From: an uncultured Bacteroides sp.
GTDB lineage: Bacteria > Bacteroidota > Bacteroidia > Bacteroidales > Bacteroidaceae
NCBI GenBank assembly: GCA_947173895.1
Contig: CAMWGU010000017.1
Location: forward strand, 1-43,415
Direction of reading: 5' to 3'
Length of the DNA stretch: 43,415 bases
The notes under the pieces: generated by a model
What the model was told of the DNA's origin: nothing
Databases searched by the model: none
The model's input: only the letters and a program-made list of their open reading frames with translations
Position numbers and translations under genes: made by a program
Shown here: positions 34,441-43,354 of the stretch, piece after piece
Layout of the letters: the number at the start of each line of letters is the position of its first letter
Position numbering within the stretch: position 1 is the first letter of the stretch

Positions 34441-35990
34441 ATGAGCAACACACTTTATCCCATCGGCATCCAGAACTTCGAGAAGCTTCGGAAGAACGGT
34501 TATCTCTACATAGACAAGACCGCACAAGTCTATCAACTGGCAAAGACCGGCAGCTACTATTTCCTGAGCCGCCCCCGGCGTTTCGGCAAAAGCCTGCTCA
34601 TCTCTACTTCGAAGCTTACTTTCAAGGAAAGCGTGAACTGTTTGAAGGACTTGCCATCGAGAAACTGGAAAAGGAGTGGAAACAGCATCCCATTCTGCAC
34701 CTCGACCTGAACATCGAACGGTATGACACCCCCGAAAGCTTGAACGACATTTTGGAAAAGAATCTCGCCAAATGGGAAGGAGTGTATGGTACCAATGCCT
34801 CCGAACGCACCCTCTCTCTGCGATTTGCCGGCATCATTGAACGCGCCTACGAACAGACAGGCCTGGGCGTTGTCATCCTCGTGGACGAATACGACAAGCC
34901 CATGCTGCAAGCCATTGGCAACGAAGCCCTGCAAGAAGAGTTCCGCAATACCCTGAAGCCCTTCTACGGTGTGCTGAAGACGATGGACGGTTGCATCCAG
35001 TTCGCATTCCTGACAGGAGTCACCAAGTTTGGCAAGGGCAGCGTGTTCAGTGACTTGAACAACTTGGAGGATATTTCCATGTGGAACAAGTACATAGACA
35101 TCTGCGGCATCAGCGAACAAAAGCTGCACCGCTATTTAGAGGCTGAGATGCACGAATTCGCCGAAACGCAAGGCATCACGTATGAAGCCTTCTGCCGGAA
35201 ATTGGGAGAATACTACGATGGCTACTATTTCACACACAACTCCATGGGCATCTACAACCCCTTCAGCCTGCTCAATGCCTTCAAGCGCAATGAATTCGGC
35301 AGCTACTGGTTCGAGACCGGAACCCCCACTTACCTCGTAAGTCTGCTGAAGAAGCATCGCTACAACCTGGAACGCATGGCCTATGAAGAGACCGATGCCG
35401 ACGTACTGAACAGCATTGATGCGGAATCGACTAACCCCATTCCGGTGATTTACCAGAGTGGGTATCTCACCATCAAGAGCTACGACGAACGCTTTGGCAT
35501 CTACACCTTAGGCTTCCCAAACCGCGAGGTGGAAGAAGGATTTATCAAGTTCCTGCTACCGTTCTATGCAAATACCAATAAAGTAGAAGCCCCTTTCGAG
35601 ATACAGAAGTTTGTCCGCGAAATAGAGTCGGGCGACTGCGATGCCTTTTTCCGACGACTGCAAAGCTTCTTTGCCGATACCCCCTACGAACTGGTGCGCG
35701 ACCTGGAACTTCACTACCAGAACGTGCTTTTCATCGTCTTCAAGCTGATGGGATTCTACACAAAGGTAGAATATCATACCAGCGCAGGGCGCGTGGACTT
35801 AGTGATGCAGACCGATAAGTTCATCTACCTCATGGAGTTTAAGCTGGAGGGCACTGCCGAAGAGGCGTTGCGGCAGATTGAAGAGAAGCACTATGCCCGT
35901 CCTTTCGAGGCAGACCCACGCCGCCTGTTCAAGATAGGGGTGAACTTCAGCAATAAAGAGAGGAACATTGAGAAATGGATTGTGGAATGA
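34441..35990 (+). pseudogene. AAA-ATPase with PD-(D/E)XK nuclease domain (DUF1703 type), frameshifted
   Basis: The start ATG reads MSNTLYPIGIQNFEKLRKNG then YLYIDKTAQVYQLAKTGSYY. The P-loop RPRRFGKSLLIST follows. At about 34606-34610 one base is missing (ACTTCGAA where ACTTTCGAA or ACTCTCGAA would keep the family reading STFEAYFQGKRELFEGL). After that the original frame soon stops, while the +1 frame continues to TGA 35988-35990. The C-terminal nuclease motif is intact: GRVDLVMQ, then FIYLMEFKLEG (Asp, Glu-x-Lys). With the base restored it would be 516 residues, the usual size. This family occurs in many copies in Bacteroides. Codon use is C-rich and unlike the neighbours, suggesting transfer. 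Confidence 0.82.
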
Positions 35991-36120
35991 AGCAGGCTTC
36001 TGGCCCACTATTCACTAAATATATTCAGTGAAATTCAGTTTTATAGGTTATCTTTGTATATCAGTTATTTGTAGATGTTTTCATTTGGTTTGAATATTCA
36101 CGAAATTTCACGGTTTTAGA

Positions 36121-36134
36121 AAACATTGGTACTA
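36121..36134. repeat. 14-nt direct repeat, left copy (candidate att half)
   Basis: AAACATTGGTACTA matches AAATATTGGTACTA at 38101-38114 in 13 of 14 bases. In both places GATAC follows within 10 nt. The pair brackets the integrase remnant and the abiF-like gene. TTCAC words at 36011, 36097 and 36107 and an inverted GTGAA at 36028 could be integrase arm sites. Confidence 0.45.
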
Positions 36135-36173
36135 TTTGATACCATATTTCAGGATATATTTTGTACCTTTGCA

Positions 36174-36182
36174 CCATAGTAA
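36174..36182 (+). promoter_or_regulatory. Promoter -7 box of the integrase remnant; also matches the IntDOT core
   Basis: TACCTTTG (36174-36181) is a perfect -7 box 17 nt before the ATG at 36199. With the preceding G and following C it reads GTACCTTTGC, which also fits the GTAnnTTTGC core used by the CTnDOT integrase. No -33 box at normal spacing is seen. Either role is possible. Confidence 0.45.
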
Positions 36183-36198
36183 CCAAGATATATCGCGT

Positions 36199-36978
36199 AT
36201 GGATTTCATCTTCATCAAATCATCCAAGGCAGGAAAGGAGGACTACGGTTCCATCTATGCCCGTGTGCGCAGCGGAAAGGCAAACATGAAAGTCGTGACG
36301 GGCTTCACCATCAAGCAGCTTGAATGAGAAAAGTACCGCAGCCTGCAATACACCTCGTCAGCCCTGATGTCAAGCATCGGAATAAAGTACGGGCAGTTCG
36401 CCCAAGTCCTTGCGAGGATAAAGGCGGCATTCGAGGCGGACGGTTTCAATCCCAAGGAGGCAAAAAACATCATCGAGAGCGTGAAACACGATGTGCTAAA
36501 CGGGATGATGCAGATTGTGGAGGTCAAGCCCAAGGGCAAAATGCTGTTCGAGGATTTCCTTACCTCTTATATAGAAGACATGGAAACCGGACGGCGCACC
36601 AAGAAAGGCCGTACCGTGAAAGTATCACCTGCCTATATAAAAGGTCTGCGCATTATCCAGAGACAGATTCACAACTACCAAAAGGAGACCCACCGCAAAC
36701 TCGGATTGGATGACATGACGATGGAAACACGCAACAGCCTTGTCGGTTACTGGAAGGAGCGTGGTCTGATGCCCAACGCCATCAACTCGTACATGACCGA
36801 TGTCCGCACGGTGGCAAAGGCGGCCTACGAGGATAAACTGACCAAATGCGATGATTTCCGTCATTCCGACTTCGTGCCGAAAAAGGAGGAGGTGGACAAC
36901 ATCTACCTCACGCCGGAACAGATACAGGAAATGCTTGACCTCGACCTTTCCACTTTCATTATAAAAACATCTATTTAA
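36199..36978 (+). pseudogene. Phage/CTn-type tyrosine integrase, N-terminal part, with in-frame stop and lost catalytic domain
   Basis: The ATG reads MDFIFIKSSKAGKEDYGSIY, the arm-binding N-terminus of Bacteroides integrases. At 36325-36327 a TGA interrupts VTGFTIKQLE and the same frame continues EKYRSLQYTSSALMSSIG; TGG would restore it. The core-binding domain follows (FEDFLTSYIEDMETGRRTKK, NAINSYMTDVRTVAKAAYED). The frame loses homology at LTPEQIQEMLDLDLSTF, where the catalytic domain should begin. All active-site residues (the Arg-His-Arg-Tyr set) are missing. The tail overlaps the convergent abiF-like gene by 8 nt. It has been both mutated and cut. Confidence 0.82.
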
Positions 36979-37879
36979 GAGTTGACCATAAAGAAGTATT
37001 TTTCCAATCGCAATCAAATCCCATCGCAGCTATATCTATTGACGGAAAATCCGTCAACAGTTCCGAAAGTTTTTCGTTGAAGTTGTTGTTGGGAGAAACC
37101 GAAGAGAGAAAGTATCGGATTATACACAGTCGATAGTAGATTCGTTTCTTATCAGCTTTTGAGGTATCAATCCATGCGTTTTTAGTCTTTTTAGGTTCAG
37201 CAGGATTCAGCATAAAATCTCTGTTCCATACTCTCGCATGGTGACAACACATATTGCGGAGGTTGGCAAGTACCGTCAGCCACGAGACAAAAACCTGTGG
37301 TTTCAAACCGAAATAACCTGCAATGCGCTTCATTAGTTGGTTGCTGGCTATATTGGAATAGATGTAGTTCAAATTACCGAAGGACAACACTTCCGTTATC
37401 ATCCATGCAGGAGGGTAGTCCTCAATAAAATTTTGTCGAAAATCTTCAATGTAATCTTCCTTGCTTGAAGCCAGTTCCTTGTCTATGATTGCCAATGTTT
37501 GATTAAATTTATCCGCATTGGCAAAGTATTCTGGTTTTGTTATCCAAAACTTGTCTCCCAATTCTTGGCATCCGACATTTGCCAATACGCTGCGAATGGC
37601 AACCTCTATTTTCTCTATTTCATTGAAAAGGAGTATGCGTAGTTTCTTGTCAAAGCGATAGAGAGTTAGGACTTGCTCAAAAGTTGTTCCCTCTTTTAGT
37701 ACCAGCTCACTCTTAGGGCTTTTATAGAATGGGTAAATGTATGCAGACAAACGATGATAACCAATGTTCATCAAATAATTTTCCACCCTATGCTCATCTT
37801 TTATAAGCATCCCCCTTGATTTTAATACTTGAACTATCTGTTCCGGAGAAGAGTACGGTTTGGCGAAACTTGTTTTCAT
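36971..37879 (-). CDS. Abi-family protein (AbiD/AbiF type, HEPN) abortive-infection gene
   Basis: The 302-residue protein from the ATG at 37879 begins MKTSFAKPYSSPEQIVQVLK and continues RVENYLMNIGYHRLSAYIYP, the Abi_2 family start. KKLRILLFNEIEKIEVAIRS is another hallmark. LRNMCCHHARVWNRDF contains R-x4-H, the HEPN ribonuclease motif. Such proteins are RNA-targeting toxins that stop growth on phage infection. The open frame extends 54 codons further upstream, but that part crosses the promoter (37948-37979), so I reject it. No protein antitoxin is adjacent. The 5' leader carries a terminator-like hairpin. Its 3' end overlaps the integrase remnant. Confidence 0.88.
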   Translation of the reverse strand: MKTSFAKPYSSPEQIVQVLKSRGMLIKDEHRVENYLMNIGYHRLSAYIYPFYKSPKSELVLKEGTTFEQVLTLYRFDKKLRILLFNEIEKIEVAIRSVLANVGCQELGDKFWITKPEYFANADKFNQTLAIIDKELASSKEDYIEDFRQNFIEDYPPAWMITEVLSFGNLNYIYSNIASNQLMKRIAGYFGLKPQVFVSWLTVLANLRNMCCHHARVWNRDFMLNPAEPKKTKNAWIDTSKADKKRIYYRLCIIRYFLSSVSPNNNFNEKLSELLTDFPSIDIAAMGFDCDWKNTSLWSTLK

Positions 37880-37890
37880 ATATGTATAAT

Positions 37891-37937
37891 AAAAAAACGA
37901 CCCGCCGATTTGAGCATTGTGAAGAGGCTTGGCAGGT
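37891..37937 (-). ncRNA. Short leader RNA candidate with terminator-like 3' end before the abiF-like gene
   Basis: On the minus strand ACCTGCC (37937-37931) pairs with GGCGGGT (37906-37900), seven pairs including one wobble, around a 24-nt loop. CG and seven T residues (37897-37891) follow. The predicted start (about 37941) gives a ~50-nt RNA ending 12-18 nt before the ATG. It may be an attenuator or a free small RNA. Whether it is an antitoxin is a hypothesis. Confidence 0.4.
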
Positions 37938-37947
37938 TCTAATGGTG

Positions 37948-37979
37948 CAAAGGTAGTAAAAATGTTTGGAATAACCAAA
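37948..37979 (-). promoter_or_regulatory. Promoter of the abiF-like gene
   Basis: TTTG (37979-37976), a 20-nt spacer and TACCTTTG (37955-37948) match the Bacteroides consensus perfectly. The small dyad GTGAT-ATA-ATCAC (37986-37998) lies just upstream. Confidence 0.75.
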
Positions 37980-38100
37980 TAATCTGTGATATAATCACTC
38001 GAAAAACTTGAAACACAGATTGAATAGCTATATCTTCGCAAAACAAATCAGTATTCAATAGAGCATAAGTCAGAATTTCAATGTAATTACCACAAAGACT

Positions 38101-38114
38101 AAATATTGGTACTA
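38101..38114. repeat. 14-nt direct repeat, right copy (candidate att half)
   Basis: AAATATTGGTACTA is 13/14 identical to 36121-36134. It sits between the abiF-like gene and the barrel pseudogene, about 1.98 kb from the left copy. The 175-bp gap around it (38042-38216) has nothing else I can support. Confidence 0.45.
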
Positions 38115-38216
38115 AAATGATACTAAATTGCAGACTTGCTCTTATTGTATCATTGCAAATTGCATAATATCAGATTATTATAAAAATACGTATCTTGCAC
38201 TCCACAATCCACCTCC

Positions 38217-40537
38217 TTACATACGACTTTTCTGTGCCTCTCCCGCACCTGTTCCTTTGTACTTGTTCTTGGCGGCATTGAACTTATAACGGACGGTCAG
38301 GCTGAATGTCCGCCTTGCCTCTGTCGCCATCCGCAACGTACGAAGTCCACTGTACACCAACACATCCGAACGTGATGTATTGAAGGCATCGTCCAGTTGG
38401 AACAGGCATGAGAAGCGTTTCTTGAAAAAATCTTTTGAAAGCGAGAAATCGGCATACCACTGTACTTTCTCAAGTTGCGCATTGGTGCTGTGTCCCTTTG
38501 TCATCAATGTCGCATCTGCGCTCAATAAGAGCCCCCAAGGCAACTCCAGACTGTTTTTCCACAGAAAACTGCCTATGGGATGGTTTAGACAACGACGCCC
38601 CTTGGGGTGTCTGCCGTGTACCATTGTTGTTCAACGCCGGCTATGAATTGCGGGTTCCAACAGCCTATCTTCGGGCTATATACGGCTAGAGCTGATACTT
38701 TGTCGTATGCAGCGATGTTTTTTTCATAAATCAAACTGATGGCCGGTTCGTCGGGCGAATAAGTGTCGTAATAACTCACCATCTCATTCCGCACATGCTG
38801 GTAGCCAAGGGAGAGGTAAAGCTGCGCATACGAGAAGTCCAACGTCAAATTATGCCTCAGCATAGGTTGCAAAAGCGGATTCCCACTTTCGTAGGTATAA
38901 CGGTTGAGATAGGTGATGGCACCGCATAGTTGGCTGTAGTTCGGGCGTGTGATGTCGGCCGCATAACTCAGTTGTAACTGCGTTTTTCCCAAGGGATGGA
39001 AGAATGATACGGAAGGGAACACATTGTCATAGGTACGGCTCTGTTCGTCCACCTTCTTTCCAGACAGCAGGTAGTCGGACTTCATCCGCTCGTATCGCAC
39101 GCCTGCCTGTACGCCCCCTTGTCCCAGCGGATGGCTGTACTCGGCAAATACGCCCCATATTCCTTCCCTTATTTCGCTGTCATCGTTTTGCAGGATGCCT
39201 TCTTCGTTGTAGTAAAGGTTTGTGCGGTTGTTGTGCGAATATTCGGAACCAACCGACAACTCGCCGCCTGCCATGCCTCTCGAAAGCATCAGTTTGGCTG
39301 CATACAGGGCATTTTTGTTATTGCCCAAGGTGGTGATGGTGGCGTTGCTCTCGTTTCCGTCTTCGCCACGCACTTGTTCCCGTCCGCGTTCCGTCTCGCT
39401 CGTTTCGTTCCATATCCCGTCGGCATTGAAATCCACTGTCCATTTTTTCCATTTGCCATAATAGTAAGCGTTCACACGGTGGTCTGTGTTCTGTTCATTG
39501 CCCGCATTCATGTTGACGGCATCTTCGTTCCACTGTCCATCTTGCAGAAGCGTGGTTGCCATGTCGAAGTTTCTTCGTTCCTTAGGTGTCCGTTTGTAGG
39601 TGTAGCGTACACCTAAAGACCTTTCCGGTTCTATCTGCCAGTTCATCGAGAGCATCCCCGACAGGAGTTGCTTGTGCGAACGGTCCTCGTATCGTGAATC
39701 CTGCTGCCATAGCTGGTTCAGATAGGTGTCCTGTTCCACTGTTTTATACGATTCGCTTTTACGGTCCGAACCATATAACATTCCCGTTAGGTCGAATCCG
39801 TTTTTGCGGTAATTGAAGTTCAACTGGTCTAGCACAGACCAGTCGTAGCGATATTTTGTCACCAGTCGATTGTTGAATCCCCATCCGTCTCCTTGCGCCT
39901 TTTTGGTCACAATGCGCACCACTGCCTTCACCGATGCCGCATAGCGTGCCCCCGGATTGTTCACCACTTCCACCGATTTGATGTTGTCGCTTGCCAGCCT
40001 GTCCAATTCCGTATGGTCGCGCACTTTTCGTCCGTTGATATATACCTCCGCTGTTCCACGTCCGAACACGTTCACTCTTCCTCCATCGGCCGATAGTCCG
40101 GGAACCCTGTTCAGCAAGTCTTCGGCCGTTCCTGCCTTTTCCAGTATGCTGCCAGCTACAGCAGTGAGTCGTGCTCCGTCTTTCAAGCGTGTTTGTGGCA
40201 GGTCGCCTTTCACCACCACCTCGCCCAGCTGTTGGGTGTCGGCCGAAAGCTGCAATGTCCCCATGTCGCCGGCAGTGCAATGCTTGTGCAACGTGGTATA
40301 GCCGATACATGAAATGCGCAACAGGTATTTTTCCTCTGAAGCGCTTATATGGAAAGTTCCCTCTTGGTTGCTGATCGTTCCTTGGACAAAGGCCGAATCG
40401 GGTAGTGATAGCAAAACGACATTGGCAAATTCTACCGGAGCTCCTTGTTCATTCGTCACTTTACCTTTCAAGATTTGTCCCATTGCCGCATTGGATACAA
40501 GCAGGGATGCAAGTAAGTATAGAAGTTTGTTGTTCAT
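38217..40537 (-). pseudogene. TonB-dependent outer-membrane beta-barrel protein, frameshifted near its C-terminus
   Basis: The signal peptide ends NAAMGQ. A carboxypeptidase-regulatory domain (about 22-100, GKVTNEQGAPVEFANVVLLS) is followed by a plug (about 105-225, VFGRGTAEVYINGRKVRDHT, VEVVNNPGARYAAS) and a barrel. After QQWYTADTPRGVVV the frame meets TAA (38587-38585). The +1 frame continues LNHPIGSFLWKNSLELPWGL and ends GTGAGEAQKSRM at 38217. With one base restored just before LNHPI, the protein is 773 residues, exactly the length of the paralogue at 41033. The 11 residues between the conserved QW and LN(H/K)PI also match the paralogue's spacing. A single-base deletion explains it. Confidence 0.85.
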
Positions 40538-40743
40538 CCTATCTGTTTTAAGGGAGGTTCTGTTATTTAATATTTAAGACTGGAAAAAATGGACGACAGA
40601 ACCTCATTAGCCTCCACATTCTAGTCTTGCCAATTGCAAAGTTAAGCAATCTCGTTAATATCTCCTAGATATATTCACGCCATACATATTCTCTCTTGGT
40701 TATTTGTTGATTATAAACACGACGCAACTTCTGAATTGCACTG

Positions 40744-40779
40744 CAAAGATCATATTATCCAGTCCTTAAAAAACGGACT
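40744..40779 (-). promoter_or_regulatory. Promoter of the barrel pseudogene with upstream dyad
   Basis: Reading the minus strand, AGTCCGTTTTTTAAGGACT (40779-40761) is followed by exactly 9 nt and then GATCTTTG (40751-40744), a 7-of-8 -7 box. No TTTG -33 box is present; the dyad occupies that position. Confidence 0.65.
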
Positions 40780-40914
40780 AAGCATTTTTTTTATTAAAAA
40801 AACATTCAGGCAAAGGGTTATGGTGGAAGAATCACAAACGTAAATGCTGTTAGGCCTATGAAAAAACGTATCTAAACCATTGAAAAAGTCATGCCTGCAA
40901 ACATTTTCCCTGTA

Positions 40915-40950
40915 AGTCCGAAACAAACGGACTAAAAAACAATACTTTTG
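40915..40950 (+). promoter_or_regulatory. Promoter of the intact barrel gene with upstream dyad
   Basis: AGTCCGAAACAAACGGACT (40915-40933) is followed by exactly 9 nt and then TACTTTTG (40943-40950). It is the same arrangement as on the opposite strand at 40744-40779, with conserved AGTCCG and GGACT half-sites. Confidence 0.7.
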
Positions 40951-41032
40951 TGAAGTAACTAATAAAAAGAATTATTTAATCCGATATGGAAACATAAAAT
41001 AAAACGGATGTCAAACCCATTAAAAAAACAAT

Positions 41033-43354
41033 ATGAAGAAATTTATTTTACTGCTCGTAGTGTTATTAAAAGCGATCATAATGGATGCACAGACGCTTTT
41101 CGGCTCATTGGTTGATGAAAAGGGAAAACCTATCAGTTTTGCCAATATCGTATTATTGTCACTTCCTGATACCATTTTCCTATCAGGAACCATCAGTGAC
41201 GAGGCGGGAATGTTTTCTTTAGAAATTCCTACGGACGCCCATGTGTTGTGCCGCATCTCTTCTGTAGGCTATCAAACGATTTGCAATGAAAACCATGGAG
41301 GTGGAAACTGGGGAACAATTTGCCTGGCAGACGACACCCAATTGCTGGGAGAAGTGACAGTGAAAGGATACAGGCCACAGACACGTATGAAAGGAGATGC
41401 CATGGTCACCAAGGTAGAAGGCACCATACTGGAAAAGGCAGGAACAGCAAACGATTTGCTTTCTAAAATACCAAATGTCTCAACTGAAGACGGAGTAGTG
41501 GAAGTGTTCGGACGCGGAACTGCGGAAATCTACATCAACGGACGCAAAATGAGGAATACATCTGAACTGGAACAGTTGTCATCAGAACAAATCAAATCGG
41601 TAGAAGTAGTAAGTAATCCGGGAGCGCGCTACAACGCTTCGGCGAAAGCGATAGTCAGAATAGTAACTCAAAAGAAGGCAGGCGATGGCTTCGGGCTGGC
41701 CAACAGAACGGTGACACGCCATAGACGTACCTACGGATGGAGTACATTCGACCAAATCGACCTACACTACAACACAAACCGATTCGATTTGTCGGGGATG
41801 TTGTATGGCGGTGTATTCCGGAGCGGAAACAATCAGCGAATTGTCATGAAAACCCATTTAGACAAACTTTGGCAACAGGAAATGGATGCCACTTATGCCA
41901 AGACACGGAGCGACAATTTGGCAGGAAACCTTTCTCTAAATTATCAGTTCCATGAGAAACACTCAATAGGTATGCGTTATGGAACGGATCATTCGACAAA
42001 TACGGACGGTGATTGGCGCTACCACTCGCAAGTGTTTTGCGATGGAGAGTTATACGAAAAGAGCGACAGTCAGATGCTGACCGATACCCCTTCGCAACGG
42101 AACGAAGCGAATCTGTATTACAACGGACAAGTGAATGAATGGCACATAGATTTCAATGCGGACGGTTTGTGGAATAAGACAAAGGAAGAGCAACACACCA
42201 CAGAAAGGATTAATGAAAATGAAGAACGGCGAATACAAACATTCAATGAGAACAAAGGGAACCTGTATGCGTCCCGGCTGACAGCCTCACATCCGTTATG
42301 GCAAGGAACCTTATCACTGGGAGGCGAATACTCACATACCGAACGAACCAACCTATACCAGAACTTTGAAGGGATTCTTTCAGACGATGACAGTAAGATT
42401 AAAGAAGGAAGTGTATCCGGATTTGCCGACTATACCTGTTCCTTCAGAAAAGTCAGTGTGCAAGCAGGCATACGCTATGAACGGGTAAAATTTGATTATT
42501 ATGAGGCAGGCAAGCACATAGATATCCAGAGCCGTCGGTTTAACAATATATTCCCGTCACTGAACGTCACCTTCCTCATCGGGAAAGCACAGTTCCGTCT
42601 GGGGTATTCCGAAGACATAACTCGCCCATCTTATAACAATCTACGAAATAACACATATTATGCCAACCGCTATACCTATCAGACCGGGAATCCGTTTCTA
42701 ACTCCCACACTTACACGCAACCTGTTGGCAGCAGCCTCTTACCGTTGGTTGAACTTGTCCGTGGGCTACAGTCATGTCAGAGATGACATGATGCAAATGA
42801 GCGAAGCCTATTCGGAAGAAACTCCCACCATCTCTTTGCTTAAAGTAGTGAACATGCCTGCATACGACCGGATAGCTGCTTCGGTGACACTTGCTCCCAC
42901 ATTCGGCTTTTGGCATCCGCGACTTGCTGCACAAATCTATAAGCAATGGTTGTCAATGGATGGAGTCGATGAAAAGATTTCATTAAACAAACCTATCTGT
43001 ACTTTGACGTGGCGCAACAACTTTTCTCTTCCTGCAAACATTATGGCAGACGTGGACGTCGTTTACAATACATACGGCACCATGCAGAACATGTATCAAC
43101 AAAAAAATGCCTACAATATATCTTTCTCTTTGTACAAGTCCTTCTGTAAAAAACGCTTAACCATACAGATGCAAGCGAACAACTTACTGGAGACCGCCAA
43201 TTACGATGCTTTGATATATAGCGGAATACGCACCATGACGGATTATATCACAACCTTCCGCCAATGCTCGTTTACCCTCCGTTATAAGTTCAATCAGGCC
43301 CAAAGCAGATACAAAGGAACAGGAGCGGGCAAGTCTCAGAAAAGCAGAATGTGA
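41033..43354 (+). CDS. TonB-dependent outer-membrane beta-barrel protein, 773 aa
   Basis: This is the intact paralogue of the gene on the other strand. The signal peptide ends MDAQ. A carboxypeptidase-regulatory domain (about 22-100) is followed by a plug (about 105-225) with VEVFGRGTAEIYINGRKMRN, SVEVVSNPGARYNASAKAIV and RIVTQKK. The rest is a large barrel ending SYRYKGTGAGKSQKSRM-like (SRYKGTGAGKSQKSRM). The type resembles the TonB-dependent outer-membrane protein group with an internal regulatory domain. No SusD partner is present, so a glycan-import pair is not indicated. The cargo is unknown. It has a dyad-promoter in common with its paralogue. Nothing is seen in 43355-43415. Confidence 0.88.
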   Translation: MKKFILLLVVLLKAIIMDAQTLFGSLVDEKGKPISFANIVLLSLPDTIFLSGTISDEAGMFSLEIPTDAHVLCRISSVGYQTICNENHGGGNWGTICLADDTQLLGEVTVKGYRPQTRMKGDAMVTKVEGTILEKAGTANDLLSKIPNVSTEDGVVEVFGRGTAEIYINGRKMRNTSELEQLSSEQIKSVEVVSNPGARYNASAKAIVRIVTQKKAGDGFGLANRTVTRHRRTYGWSTFDQIDLHYNTNRFDLSGMLYGGVFRSGNNQRIVMKTHLDKLWQQEMDATYAKTRSDNLAGNLSLNYQFHEKHSIGMRYGTDHSTNTDGDWRYHSQVFCDGELYEKSDSQMLTDTPSQRNEANLYYNGQVNEWHIDFNADGLWNKTKEEQHTTERINENEERRIQTFNENKGNLYASRLTASHPLWQGTLSLGGEYSHTERTNLYQNFEGILSDDDSKIKEGSVSGFADYTCSFRKVSVQAGIRYERVKFDYYEAGKHIDIQSRRFNNIFPSLNVTFLIGKAQFRLGYSEDITRPSYNNLRNNTYYANRYTYQTGNPFLTPTLTRNLLAAASYRWLNLSVGYSHVRDDMMQMSEAYSEETPTISLLKVVNMPAYDRIAASVTLAPTFGFWHPRLAAQIYKQWLSMDGVDEKISLNKPICTLTWRNNFSLPANIMADVDVVYNTYGTMQNMYQQKNAYNISFSLYKSFCKKRLTIQMQANNLLETANYDALIYSGIRTMTDYITTFRQCSFTLRYKFNQAQSRYKGTGAGKSQKSRM

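Larger units (their letters stand above)
40538..41032. other. Divergent promoter region of the two barrel genes, 495 bp
   Basis: AT-rich DNA with a symmetric arrangement of two 19-bp dyads and -7 boxes (listed separately). I see no gene in it. The right half contains several A-tracts, so bending is possible. Confidence 0.5.

Noticed and set aside
37880..38041. N-terminal extension of the abi frame
   Set aside because: It crosses the perfect promoter at 37948-37979 and the leader hairpin; Abi_2 homology begins at 37879.
38217..43354. SusC/SusD-type polysaccharide utilisation locus
   Set aside because: The barrels lack an adjacent SusD and glycan enzymes, and are shorter (773 residues) than SusC proteins.
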